Under the pieces are notes generated by a model that saw only the letters and a list, made by a program, of their open reading frames with translations, ran no database searches and was not told the DNA's origin. A stretch of DNA of 64,000 nucleotides from Hymenolepis diminuta (lineage: Eukaryota; Platyhelminthes; Cestoda; Cyclophyllidea; Hymenolepididae): positions 1,144,009 through 1,208,008 of the forward strand of contig CAADRB010000038.1 of NCBI GenBank assembly GCA_900708905.1, read 5' to 3'. The position numbers and the translations under genes are program-made. Of the stretch, positions 35,801 to 50,800 are shown piece by piece. Each line of letters starts with the position of its first letter. The first letter of the stretch is position 1.

Positions 35801-38800
35801 TCGTAAGAGATATTTACCTATTTTCAGCTGAGTTTTTTATTTAAGCAATTCTACGGTTAAGTTATGGTAGCATTTATATCTACACCGTTTATTACAAATG
35901 TCGTTTTATCTTTACAGCTTACTTATGGAGATGCACTTCCGAAGTTACCCGATTTCCCAACTCAGGAGAAAAACAACCTCTGCAGTCAATTACTAAAGGT
36001 ATGTTCGTGTCGAAATCTCTCAGTTATTAAGGCTGCATTTTCCAAAAAATATCTTTGAATGTACATCTTGTGAACTTTTTTGCAGCCATTAAAACTTGTT
36101 CTTTGAGGACATTATATTTTTTGCACTTTGTTGGCTTAAAGGCTTTAGATCTTATGAATAAGGGGAGTTGCCTATCACCGGGTGCAGTTGTGGACGTGAT
36201 CACACGCCCCCAACGATCGGGACTGGAGAGTTCAGAAGCTGGAGTACCAGATTCTGCTATCATCTCTGATCATCCTGTTCCTGTTGATGTGGATATCATT
36301 GATGTCGCTACTCGTGTCGCTATGGTGTGTTTAAAGTTTTCTTTTCGTTGAAATGATTGTGGCCGGTTTGATCATGGTAGCAATCTGTCTTTTGCATTTA
36401 TCGATTTATTGTTTCTTGTGGCGGTAAGTTCAAATGAACTTTTACTGTCGAAATACCTGTGTATTCACTTGAAATAGTACGAATCTCAATATGTGAAATT
36501 GTGCCTGGATATTTATTATGCATTAAAATGAAATAGGGTTTTGGGAAGTGAGTGTTTCTCGTAGCAAGTAAAGACGAACCAAATAGCTCTTCAATTTCGG
36601 ATCGATTTCTAAATAAGGTGCCTTCAGTTCTGGCCATGATGTTTTATTTTAATTTTCTCTATATTATTTATTATTAGTATGCACAGTTGACAAAGTAACC
36701 CATAATATCAGTTAAGGGTAAATAGGATTTTGATATTCATTTGATACTGATAATTCCATAATTATTATTTCGTCTCTTAAAATGTAAGGACTATCGTCAT
36801 TACTCTTACAATACAAAGTCGCCCATGTTGTACGCTAGTTACTAAGGAGAGAGAAAAGGCAGACTAAAAAGGTAAGTCTGAGCCGGATCTTTAGTGATTT
36901 AACACAGAATTTATTTGTATCACAGCAATAGAGTTTTGATTGACCAGGGAAGATAGAACTATTTATTGGTGGTTATTGGACTTCCATGCTCGATGTAGCA
37001 GAATATAATTGATCAAACAACGGACCAATCAGTAAATGACTACTGACCTCGTCAATCCGTTAACTGTCACGATAATAATGAGAAAGTGATATTTTCATTA
37101 CGTGACACTGAAATTGCACTCTCAGTGCATGGCAAAACATTGCTTCGCTCTCCTATCAGTCCGGTATTCTATATTTTTTTGAATCGTGTCTGAAATTCTT
37201 GTAATTATTTTCAAAATGTCTGAAAAATACCGATGTAAAATTAGCAATTGCCCACATATTTTATTGCTACTCTTTCTCAAATGACATCATCGGAAGCTAC
37301 CAAGTTGTTATCAGATTTTTGGGCTTCTCGATAGTAATCTCGATTCCTCGGACGCTGGTTAACAGGGATGAGGTACGCATAAAAGGAGTTGAACATTGCT
37401 GAGTGGTTAATGTTGCAACCATTCTGGAATGGCTGGTGAGATTATAAACATATAACCGCTCTGATTTATCATAACGGATCTCATACATGCCACTTATACT
37501 AGTCTATAATTTTTATAATCACAAGCATTTATCTACCCAGATTCATCAATATTTATTTATCATATTAATTAATTGAAGAATAAATATAAATGGTGTAAAT
37601 GGTTTATCTGATATGTTGTGTATATTTCTTACATTTCATATTGGTTCTTTTAAAGGTACGTTTCCTTAATTCACCTGGAATTCTGGCCGATTTCACCGAA
37701 CATACTCGAATTCTGCGTCTGTTTCCCCGGCCGGTTGTTACCTTTCAGTATATATCTTTCATGCGATCTCGTCCAGCTATCTATCCATTCACTCAAAAGC
37801 TTGCCAAAACACAAGTAAATACCCTTTGATTCGTGCGATTTTCCTTCTTTTTCCTTCAGTCCTTTGCCCATTGATGTGGGAAGTTATCTTGATCATAGTT
37901 TTAGATTAAGGAGGCAAAATGTCTTGTTAATGATTGATTTCATATTTATCAATGATAAAAGAGATAATGGAAGAAGCCTCAACCAGTGTAGGAATCGTAT
38001 ATGGAAATTTGAGTTGTAAGTAGTTATTGGCAATCTTAACACCTCCTACTCAACCTTGAGAAGGAAAAAATGAATTGAAACCGCAAGGTGGACCACCACA
38101 AACAATTGGTCATCGAAGAAAAGACTTTGCTCTGAAATCTAAGAGGCAACATATAATGACTTGACTTTACCCTTAACATTTTTCTAATCCCCTTCTCTTT
38201 AACTCGAATTGGTTCATTTACTCTTAACTGGTTTTATTGGTTTCCTACAATTTATAAAATTTACCACAAAGACCTATTTAGAGCAATAATAATTGCTCCG
38301 TTTTTTAGTTGGATAGGTGAGCATTAGATATTTTTAAAATAATTGACCGAGCTTACACTGTATTATGGTACGAATTCTAAAAATAAATTTAGAATGCTGG
38401 TCTACTTTTCGGCAGTTCAAATCAGAGAAGAGAATGGTGATTTCGGGTGCACTAGGCATACGAGCCAAAGTATATTCAATGAAATAGGTTGGCTCAATCT
38501 GACGACCAAAAAATGAGAATAGTTGAATAAGGTTAATAAAATTAACCTTTTTTATGCTTAATATGTACCCTATTCATTCAATTTTTTTCCTTTAAATCGT
38601 TTCAGGCCGTCGAATATTTGTCCGAATCGTGTCTCTATCCAGAGAATGAGGTATTTCAGCGTATTCAGGCTGGTATCTTCGATCCACAGTTGATTGGAGA
38701 CAAACCAAAATGGTTCTGTTCAGAACTGGTTGCGATCGACTGCAGAGTTTATGATGATATGGACATATGTCTAATTCATCTGGGGTGTTGCATGAAACGA

Positions 38801-41800
38801 AGTAAGTGAATATTATAACAAGAGTTCATTATTAGCACCTAAGTCCTCAAGATAAGACGACATTTAATATTTTCAATCATTTAGTTTACAGAATTTTTAG
38901 AGTGTTGTAGTAGGTCATAAACATACTAGAAAGTTATAGATATTGACGCATTTATCATACGCAGTAATTTCCACAGCAAACTATCCTAAACTTTTGGAAT
39001 TCCTTGTGACATATAAACGGTACTAGTTAACGCTGGTGGTCGGGGAGGATGGCAGTGCGAGTGTTTCTGAAAATCTAGAATAGCAATCCTCTGGTCAAAG
39101 TGTTCAGAAGTGCCTCACTTCGACCGAATTGGAAATTAACATGTACACTATTACTGGCAAGCCTTAGATAACTATTTCGGCATTAAACGTCATTATGAAA
39201 TGGAATTCGAGAATATAAATTGCTATAATTTGACTGCTTGAAGCATTAATATAACTTCTTATTGAAAATGGACTTATATCTTTGATTCCAGATCCATGGG
39301 CCGTCGAAAATATACTACTTGAACCTTGGATTCGAGAAAAATTAAACGTTGATGATCTTCGCCAAATCGGTAAGTGGTGCCCATTTACTATACTAGAGAA
39401 TGAAAGAATGAATGGAATTTCCCCCACATATTTAATCCCTGTGTACGATTACGAGATTAATTCTTCAATTGAAGATACTTCCTCTGTCGGTGTATGCCTT
39501 TAATTTTGGACATTCCGCTAAGGTTTATGTCCCCCGTTCAATACCAGCTCTAACGCCCCTAATAAAATTCATTTCAATATAGTGAATGTACTTTTATTAT
39601 TCCTTTCCATTGGAGATACACTCTGGAAACCACTACTTAGGTGGCATTTAACGAATACAAAAATTATTTACCAAATGTTACCCATTTATTTATCATTTGA
39701 TTAAAGTAACTGCCAGATCTTTTGCTATCTGAGGGTAGCCGACTATTAAACCATCATTTTCCTGAAATAAATCATGCGCTCATCATTTTACTATGCACAG
39801 TCATCACGACAAGTTTTAATCACAGGACGGTATCTAAACCCGGACTTCATAAAATAATACATTTAGCAGAAGTGAATATCGAGATTACGGCGTTTAAAGT
39901 AGCATTTGAATTCTTGCTCACTTTTCATGGATGTTCTCGATGTTCAGAAACTGGTGACAATTTGATTTAACGGCTGATGTAATCGAATTTCCATAATTTT
40001 TTGTTCTTCTATAAAAGCAACTGAGAGATGTAAACTGTTACTCATCTAATTGCAGTGATCAACTTAAGCAAAGCATAGCTGCCCAAGGTATAGCCCTTTT
40101 CCCTTTGAAGGATGACGCCCTACGCGTTTCCAAAATTACACCTTAATCACAGTCTCTATGACAATACTTTGGTTTTTCATCCACGAAGTTAAAGTGATGT
40201 CTTTATGTCTCAGTCGCCCAAATTCCTAACCGTCAGTCTAGACGAATTTATCGATTCTCTTTTTTTCCGTAAATGTCCCGTTTCATTTACAAGTACACCT
40301 GCAATCACCCCCACGCGCGTCCTTGCCCAAGTGACTCTACAAACTGTCTTTGTACTCGCATACATCCACACAGACACACACGCTTGTTAGTTATCTGCTC
40401 ATGCCTTTTCATCTCACCCCTTCTTTGCCTCATCTTTTGAATCCTCATTGTGGTTTATTCAATACACTTTGGCCAATTTTTTGGAACTGTTGTTTGCTAT
40501 TGTTAGCTGAAAGCCATAGTCTTAGCTTCTGGTGCATTAATTGCTACACCTTACCTGAAATGACTTATTCAGGTACCTCCTAGCCTTCTGACTTTGGGGT
40601 ACAAAGGGGTTGGCAGTTTAGCAGCATGAGGTGGCTGGATGTGAGATCATCCCAAGTTTTATGGTTAGTAGCCTAATACCGGGAATATCATAGAATCTGT
40701 ATGAAGCTCTAATTTTGTTCTGCACGGCAGGTGTCCCTGGTCAAGTGTCTATGGATCACAACCTTCTTGTGGACTATCGTGAATTCTTTGTGGCTCCAAG
40801 AAGCGTGGATGAAGCGATAGCTTTTGCTAGGGCGGTTAGAGAACGAGCACGTGATACCACGAATAGTGACAGTCGTCCACCAATGAATCACAGTTCTTCC
40901 CTTCAAGATGCCAAAGACATTCCTGATGATGCGTTTTCTTTAGCTGAATCTGAAAGTGAAGGAGATACTGATCAAGTAGGACCGACAATTTTATGGAATT
41001 CGTCGTAAACAATATAGTTAATAATATAAAGTCTGTTTCTGTTAATTAAGGACGATGCGGATATTTGGGATCTCAAAGAATCGATGAATTTGAGTTTAGG
41101 AGAACCAGATCAGCCAATCACTGAGGTATAGTTGTTTCTGATTTGTCAAATTGCGAGTTTTACTTCAGTTGATACTCTACTTATTGGATGTTTTGCTATT
41201 TTAGGAGATTCCTGGAAAATCGTAAGTATTTTTTTGGTGTACGTTTTGTCAATTTGTTCATTATGAATGTCACGTGAAGAAAAAGGAAATGCTATGCTTA
41301 CTTAATTTATCCTCTATCCAAAAATTAGCTTTTAAGCTTTTGAATGTATTTTTGGCTTTTCTATCCTATAGCGTGCAGATATCTCATATACACCCCTATG
41401 ATGGTGTAGCTCATACTCAAGCCATGGATTTTAGCTTTTAAAAGATCTACAGACTTTTTAGAGTATTTAAATAATAATAGAGTCACAATTTCTTACAATC
41501 TCTGCTATAGTTTATGTGTTGCATTCTTTCCTGTGAATATTCGCATACATTTAGCAGCATTGTGCTTCACTCCTCTAGCTCGAACTCTTCTGATATTGAG
41601 TACCATGGCTCATAGAAGCGGTTTCGACTTTATTATATTTTATGATCACTTTTCGTTGGCCGTTCTTTACTTTACTTCACAGTTAACTCACATTATCAAA
41701 GTGCTCGACATAGTTTGTATCTTGGTAGATTATGATATCGCGCTTTGAATACTCTTCAATGAGGGTATTCATAATACTCGCTCAGGCTTAAATATATATC

Positions 41801-44800
41801 TAGTCCAGAATGCGATTTTCAAGGTCCAGGATCCTCATCCTGTTTTATGGAATACCTGCCTATTCATTTGCTATCATCCGATTAGCTTTTATTTGACGTT
41901 TTGCGCAAAAGAGCAGTCTAGCTGTGATCAGAAATGAATATATTTTGTTTGCTTTTATAGCGATATTAGTAACTATATACCTAATTCTTTGGGACAAACG
42001 ATTCCACGGCCAGTTATGTAAATGGTTTTGTTTATTTGTTTATCAGTCTCATCTGTAACTCCTTTTCCTAATTGTTTGATCTCATTAACTTAAAATATAC
42101 TCACATTAAAATGAAAGCTAAAATAGATTTGAAAAGATACTTTTCAGTTTTCGAGCATTACGTACAAGTTCTAATTTTAGACCTTCTGCGAAAAATATTT
42201 CGGCAAGTGTTAAACCTACAGCAAATGGAGGTGTCAAGCACTCAACCGATATAAAAATGCCTAATTTATTCGGAAAAAGCTCTTTTCCCTGGGGCTCTAA
42301 AGGCAAAGGTAGAAATTGCTACTTATATTATACCTCTTTGAAATAAATACTTTTAACTTGATTACGTCTCTGTCTATTTTTGGATTTAGGTAAACAAACC
42401 GCGGAAGCTGCTCAACAAAAGATAGGCCGAGAAGGGGATGATGTTGATTATGAAGACGTCGATATAGGAACGCATCTTTTGAATAATATTTCAGGCGTTA
42501 TTTCAGGAGCTGGGAATGCGTTCTCTAAGTTCTTAAGTAAGTGACTTAGTGTAAGTGTAACAATCTCGTCTGAAATTCGTTGGCTTAAAATGATTTATAT
42601 CGATAGTATATATTTCTTCTCTCCCTGAGAACCTGTTTTCAATGAACATAGATATTAATGGATCTATATGTAATTAATCAGCTCCCTTTTTTAGAAACTT
42701 GAGCAGGAATGTTTGAGAAATCATTGAGGTCTATTCCCAGGCACTACGATGATGCATATTCCCTGCGATATGCAAATTATATTTAAATAAAAATGCCCAG
42801 ATGATGATCCCAATCAATTTAAAGCCTGGTGTCTGATCAACTGAAACGATCAAAGCAATCTCAGATTTTCCAACCGCTTTAAAATAAAACGCATTATAAA
42901 ATTTATAAATAATTTAATTATCCACTTACTTAATGTTTAGCTCAACCACAGAACATAATCGAGAAGTCGAAACAATTCATCCAGTCACCAAAGCTTCCAA
43001 GACGGAAGGATTTCACAAATAAGCCGACGAAAGAAGACGAAACAGATAAGGCTCAGAAGGGACGGAAATTGTTTTCGATTTCAGGTAAGGGGAAACGAAA
43101 GGCGCTGAGCAAACTTACTTGGACTTCATTCGATGAAAAGAGGTGAGTTCGATATCGATTGAAAAGAAACATTGGATGTCCTGTTCACAACTATGTCATA
43201 AAATTTTTTTTCCAGTTTTTTTCCTAAACTATGATAATTGAGTTTTCGGCTTTATTTTGGTTCCCAATCATCAACATATATTGTGTACTACATCGCTTAC
43301 TACCATATATCTCTTATTTTTACCTCATCTCGCGTCCTATACGTCTAAAACCACTTCAAACTTTTGTTTATCATCTAATGACATCATTCATTTGGAAAAA
43401 CCATTGAGCAGTTATTGTTCTTATCTCACAGAAAGGGAGGAAAAGAGAGACTCATAGTTCCAAATATTTGCTTTTAATAAAGGGTCGGGGGGAGAGCAAA
43501 ATAGGCAAACTTGGCCTTGAAATACAAAGAGCTTTTGTTATTATCACTCCATATTTTTGGTCTTAGGACCCTCATGTTTTCAGATATTTAGGAGTATTTG
43601 GATCGATTGGAGCTTAGTTTTAGGAAACACTATGTGACAGTTTTCCTGAACTAAGATTTTACGTTCCTTTGCATTTGAAGAGCATACCTCGAAATATGTC
43701 TTATTTTAAGAAAAAAGAATTATGCATCAGAAATTGTCCATAGTTAATAACATTGGACATTAGCAGTACTCCCATCTTCGGAGCTAAATAGTTTGTTCGA
43801 TATGCCTTGATATGTATATATATGCAACTTTAATCTGTTAAAACAACGACAAGATGTAATTTAAATAAAAACGATAGATTTCGAAGTACTCTGAAGTGTC
43901 AGTTGGATAAAACTTATTGGTTTGTTCAATTACAACCAATTCCATTAGTTGTAAAAGCAATCTGCTTTCCGCAAATTTATCTTTTCGGTTACCTCATGCA
44001 TATAGCACGCTAAATTTGTTACGCATTCAGGCACAAACGAAAAGAAACAAAAAGAAATAATGGTAAGATATTCAAGATGTGCATTTTCTTTTCAGTTCAG
44101 AGAAGCAGGAACTGTTGCAGCAATTGACACAAGCAATTTGGTCAGGCGAGAAAGTGGGTCTGCGCACGAAGCACGAGGTCCAAGTTTTGATGGAAGATGA
44201 ACGATATCGCAATTACGCCCTTGTCAAACTCCTTGCTGAATCTCACGAATTTCGCTATGAACCAGAGTCCTCAGTTCCCAATGTGGTATGAGTCTATTCC
44301 TTTGGCTTGGTTTAAATATTCCATTTGTTTGTGAATACTAAAAATCTCCATAAGCAATATCAAACATTGACGGTCTTATTTGTCAAATTTTCCGGGCGAT
44401 AAAATAGAGAACCCTGGGGATTAGTTTAATGTTTTATATCATATGTATTTTTCCAGATTTTTAGCTGCTGTTCATTAGTTCTATTATTGCTTACAAAAGT
44501 AGGATTATTTTCAATTACAAAATTAGTCAGGTCTAGTTTTCAAACCTGGCTGCCAAAATATAATTTTATCGTACGTTTTTCAAGATTTATTACTTAGATT
44601 TCCCTTTCGAGAAATAAACTACCAGAAATGACGTTGATATTCATTATTTTGATTAAAAATTCACATGCCGGGGTCCAGCACCATTAAGTGCTTTTAAAAA
44701 GACTACCTTGAAAGAGATTTCAAACGATAATAACGATAAAGCAACATATCCCATCGGTTTCTGCCCCCGAATCACGCATAATACAATGGTGTTCTTTATG

Positions 44801-47800
44801 TTCCCATTATTTTCTTCTAGGCTTTACAAGATACGCCAATGTTCCGTCATCTTGTTTGGTTGGCAAAGGCAGTTATTTGTGGCTACGAAAGAAATTGGGT
44901 GAATCGGGGCATCCACGGTGTTGGCAGTGCCTTTCTGCTCCTGGAACTCGCACATACCCACTTCTGGGATCAGTCTATCGCTCTAGAGCATGAACTCAAA
45001 GTCTCAAAGCAGAGGGTGAGTATAGTCGTTCCCTTATGGCAGGGAGGATAAACATTTTGATAGCTTCTAGTGTTTATTGTGTCCAGTTAACAGTTTGGCT
45101 AACCCATTTGCCGAATATGTTCATTTTGTAAACACGCACTTATTCGTTTACCTAGCCGGCATCTCTGCAAGGAAGCAAGGAAAACCTTCCCTCGATAAAA
45201 ATGGACAAAAATCCACTCGAAAGTATATGTGAGTTGCTTCTATTTCCAGTCTCATTATTATTATTGCTAACGGCAGTTCGAAAGAAAACGTTTATAAGTG
45301 TAAGTTATGGAAAATCATCTGAATTAATTGAACAGTAAATGAGTTCAATAAGGTATGAAATGGAGGGAGTAGTCAATGGCTAGCTATGCCCACTAAATTG
45401 CACTCAAATTTTATTTCTGTCACGGATTTCTCATGAAGAAATAATAATTTTAATTGTATTTCCGGTACAAATAATTCTACTTCCGCCGTTTAAAAATTGA
45501 TCATGGTGTATATTTAGACATGAATAAATCAGACGAATGAGAAATAACTTTTTATTCTAGAAATGAATTAATTTAGTTGATACAAATACTTATAATTTGT
45601 ACTAAGATAATCGCACATAGTTTTGCAAACCCCTCGGGACTACATTATGAAAATTGTGACCTTTGAATATGACATGACTGCTCTCGATGTTATCTGCACC
45701 AATCTTTTCCTTAGCTTTGCAATCAAACATCTGATTGCACACTTCATATTCCGCCTATAACTTGATAAGTTCTTGGAAAATTAAGCGTCTGGACATCTTT
45801 ATAGACCGATACTTTAAAATCACGCTGTATATTGCGTTAAGGTTGAAAATTAGCTAAATCAAATAAGATTTGTAGTGCTGCATATAGCAGTTATGAAGTG
45901 GCTCATAATGTTTTTTTCCTATTTCCCTATTTTAGATTTTTTGTCGAAAAAAGGGGGATTAAGTGAGGCTATTTTTCAAAAATGGTTTCCAGTTTCCCAT
46001 TTTATTTTATTATGAATTCATTCTAATTCAGGGACACTTAGCATGTTTCATCCAAACCGTTCCCATTCAGTTTGTTTGTTTGATTAGAATCTTCATCTTC
46101 TCACTATGTTTGTGCTATTTTTAGCCTCGTTAATTAAAACAACTGCAACAGGCTTTCGACGCAGCAGTTTGGCTGCTGCATCAACTGGTGAGGGTCTGCA
46201 GGCCTCCCTCTCTCGGCGAAGCTCCCGGGATCAACAATTTGAAGGTTGTTTTTGTGTTGTAAATAATGTATTACTTGCTTGTGTGTGTCCGAATAAAGTT
46301 TATGTCGTCCTACTGCTTCCAGTTGTATGTTTCTATTTTGTTGCCATTTATGGAGTAATTAGATGAAACGGCATTACTTTCGATTGTGAAATAAAATTAG
46401 ATTCGGATATTTAAATTTAGACGACTTTCAGTTGCATTTAACATCTTCCAAATTATAGTCTATAGATAACTAGAACAATTTAGTTTATTTTAGTGGATAT
46501 TTTCCTCTTATTCCTCTTCTAGCTTCTTCATTTATTCATATCTCAACCTTTAAATAGTACTCAGTAATAGCCTGGTAAGTACGATATCCTCGCTTTAAAT
46601 TTACGGGACTTTAAATCTATTATCAATTGTTAAATCGATTAATGGCTTAGTAAAATGTTAATTATTGTGTAAATCGGTTTAAAATTACTGCGACCACTAG
46701 TAAAGATTGATAGATTACTTAATTGTGCTTGGAATTCTGTGATCTAATGAAAAATAATTACTTTATTGACCCTTAGGAGATGCTTATTGCGTAACCTCTG
46801 AGCCGTAAAGTTTCTGCGTTTAGGAGGAATAAATCATAAGTAGAACGGAGAAATTATAAATGCTAAGCCGAAATTGTTTACGTGTAACAATTTGAACTAA
46901 CCCGCAGCCAAATTATGAAAATGAAACTAGCGAACACGTTCCAGCTTTGCTGCAAGCGAATGGTTTTTTTAGAAATGCCACTCTTCAGTTTAAAGAGTGT
47001 CGAGGAAATTTCCACAATAGTCTACGGATTTTCAAATTAGTAGTATAACTTGCATATACAAATGATAAATCAATTAAACTTACTAATTTAATCTATTGGG
47101 CTTCAATTTTGTTTTTATAAACAAATCAAAATTCTCGTTCTTCATCTTTTGTTGAATTGAAGGCTATATTTATCAGATATTAAACAAAAAAAACAAAGAA
47201 ACGGATATCAGTAAATTTTCTTAATAGAACATTAAATTATCTTATTTTTATTGAGATAAATAGTCCAATACTAGCTAGAGAACTATGTAATCCGATTTAA
47301 ATTTGCTTATTAAGCAATCTGTTCTCAGAAATAAGTTAATGACAGTAATATTTTATAATTAATAATTGGGATTACTAATTTTGTTTTAGAATGAGGTAAT
47401 CAAATCCCATAATTGTGGAATTTAAAACAAAAAGTAGTTTATCAATATTACAACTTAGAAAGCATTTAAAGTTTTGTGCTTTAAAAGTGAAATTATGTGA
47501 CGGTATCCTAGAATGAATTTCCGTTACAAGTTATTTAATCATTGGCTTGGGAGGGTAATAAAATTGGTGGAATGTGAGTTGCATGACATAACTGTTAATT
47601 GAAATGAAAACAGTTATTATTTACCATTGCAATACACAAAACTTCGCAAATTCTAACCATAAGTATAAACAAATAGATCAGTAAGGGATGAAGATTGGGG
47701 TTAAATAAGAGTACGAATACAGTTAAGATTTCAGAAGTCTTATTTCATCCGAATTCTAAACACACTAAGTTGTCCGTTTACTCATAGGGAGTATAATTCA

Positions 47801-50800
47801 ATTTGTAATATTCAAATTTTCATTACTTCATTCTTATGTTCCAAGGTGAATTTATGTCCGTGATCTTCGTATGTTTAATTGAAATTATTATTTAATATAG
47901 CATAGTGCTTCTCATAGCAGTTACAATCTAGCCACTTTGTAATCATGTAGAGAGATTATGTACGAATATATAAACTCGCAAACTGCTATTAAACAAATTA
48001 TTTTAGTTTGCCTGTGAAATATGTGAAGTATAAGAATGAATGCAGACCTTCGTAAAGACGATGTCAACTGCTGCTCTGCAATCGAATTTCTATTGGTATA
48101 GACCGCAATCGAACTTTTCGCTCCAAGTTCTGACTTATGTAGTGGATGCTACACCAATAAGTCTTTTTGCTACACCTAAGTAATCCTCCTAAGCAGTCCG
48201 AATAGCCTCTAGCAGAGTCCTCTATTATCAGTTCACTCCCAAATTAGTTAAGCTATGCCCAAAGTGGCAAGAATCAGAAAGATGCTGAGTGATGAGGGTT
48301 TAATGCTCACTTTGGGCATAGCCTAGCTAATTTTGGGAGCAAATTGATAATAGAGGACACTGCTAGAAGCTATTTGGACTGCTTAGGAGGACTACTTAGG
48401 TGTAGCAAAAAGACTTATTGGTGTAGCATCCGATACATAATTGGTGACCCTGAAGTGATTCAGTGAGCCTTGTTAACGTTGTGAATCCCACACTTCTCAT
48501 AGTTTAAATTTATGAATATTTCTATCTCCTTCCCTCCAGTTAATATGTGACTGAAAGCTATAATCGGTTTTTCGATACAATTGCTAATTAATTTTTATAT
48601 TAAGCTGACTTAATTCAATTTAGCATGCACAAAGGAATGCGTACTCAATATTTTAGCATATATAAAGGGGAGTCAGGCAGAATTTGTCAATCTAATATTA
48701 GCTCCAGTATCCTAATAAACTGCTGACGAGTAAGAGTTTTAACAACTAAAAGTTTCTTTAGTCTGAGAGAATATAGAACTTTCTATTTCATCAATATTCG
48801 GTTTAGAAATCTTAGGGAGGAAAGTGCTCCGTGTGCTTAAGTACTGAATTTTCTATTTAGACTTGTTGTTCTTAATCATTCTAATTTGTTTATTTTACTT
48901 AGTATATCCAAAACCATACTAATTAAAATTTATAATTTTCCGTTATGCCACCAAACTTATTTTCAAATTAGATAGGTTTGCCATATTCATACTGATGAAT
49001 CTATTATTAACATAAAGGTTCAAATTCATTTCATAAATGAAAGATTATTTTGGTTTAGGATGAAGTTTGATGTTGAGTGCTATAACCGTTGACGGTGTCC
49101 CTATTCTAAAACAAATTTTAACTAACGCGAACATTTAATTAAAATTTTGCTTAATTTATAGCAATTTAACACAGATGTGTTAAATCAAAGACCCGTAGAC
49201 AAAATCTTAATATGTATAAATCGCACTCGAAGTTCTCTAAGTTTCGGAAAAAGAGGTTTATGCCATGATAAATAATACATGAACATCCCCTAACTGCAGT
49301 GCGTTGTCGTTGCCATGGTGTCATCAAAGATGACATTATAAGATCAAGTAAATTATTTGGCAATTGCCAAAAGATTAACGTAAATGACGGTTTCTTTCAA
49401 ATAAATTCACTAATGTTAAACATTCCCCAAATTTGAGAAATTTATCTAAATGGAATTTTTCATTGATGAGATAATTTATTTCGTAAAAACCCACAGAAGA
49501 AAATATCTTTTATCGTAATATAAGGATATGAAAGAGGAGTACTTCAGAGTGCATAAGTTATTCAAATGTAACAGATAAAATGACATTTTTCAGGACTTGT
49601 AAGTGCATATTTCTAAAATGAGTTTATCCTGTAAATAACCTGGAAAATTAAGGCTATTTCTACCAGGCGTCTACACATTTACTGACTTCCCTCATATATG
49701 GAAGGTTTTCACTAAAGGTACAAAATTTAAAGTAAAATACGCAAAAGTACACGATTGATAAAAAGGAATAAACCTTTTCTGCCTGAATATTCTAAATGTG
49801 GTCCTTTCTATCGCTCACGTGCTTAAAAGAATTTCATTTGGAGTTGATCTTGGCCGTACACAAAATATTAATTCTATTTAAGAGAGATAGTCAAATTTTT
49901 CATCTAATAACTTTATTTTAGAGTTAAAAACTTCTCAAGCCCATTAGGGGAAGCACTAATAACACTTGTCTTGGCATAAAAGGAAGGCTCTCTGGAACTG
50001 TTCTACCACCTCTCTTGTTGACCAGAATTAACTAGTGTGACTGGCCATCCACATCACTGGGTGTGCACCATATAGGAGGAAATGATTTGCCTACACATTA
50101 ACCACTCGTTGATTCTGAAAGCGACCAAATGAAACGAACATCAAACTAAACCATTTAAAATTGTGCAGTTCTGCTTCTGACAAAACTACAACGTAAAATA
50201 ATATTTTCGCTTATTTTCATTTGGCAACAATTACATGACTCTCTAATAAGAAAGCTTTGTCATTGAATAAAGGGGAAATTGTTTATTGAAACCGGCCAGC
50301 TTAATTGAATTCGTAACTAATATTTCTGTTTTATATACAATAACAGTTGGAATTTTAAAATTATTTAAAGTACGTTTGCATTTTTGTGTTTTATGATATA
50401 ATTTAACTAAAAATTAGACCATTGCCAAGATGACTTTGTCCCATTTTTAATTTTTGATTTTAGATGGCACAGCAAGTGCATCAGGATCGTCAACAGCTTC
50501 CCCAATGTGGCCGAGAGCAAAAATCTCTGCTCCCGACGGTGGAAATTCCAATCCGAATGCTCTCTTTGGTCGTGAAGGTAAACATATGTCTAATCTATTT
50601 CAATTGTTAAATTAAAATAAAGTTGAGACCAGTCCTTCATTACCCTCAAAAATCAGCCAAGAAGATTATAAATTCGCAAACTGAGGATTCGCACCGGGGT
50701 AAAAGCTAATAATTGCATGAGAATGTACATAGAATATTGATTCACAGTGCTAAAAATCTTTCCAAATCCATTATAAAAATGTTTTCAACACTTTACTTGC

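Larger units (their letters stand above)
46245..50463. other. MADD intron 22 (4219 nt), longest intron
   Basis: Mostly AT-rich filler. It holds the LTR hairpin at 48137-48438, the primer-binding-like site at 48442-48460, and a diverged copy of repeat E near 49935-50110. No nested gene is seen. Confidence 0.6.

Noticed and set aside
36081..36141. Alternative acceptor at TTTTTTGCAG for MADD exon 9
   Set aside because: With the phase-0 donor of exon 8 it leads to a stop within seven codons. The TTAAAG acceptor keeps the frame and aligns with human MADD.
36027..36263. 78-codon minus-strand frame over MADD exon 9
   Set aside because: It is a mirror of the coding exon on the + strand, which matches MADD.
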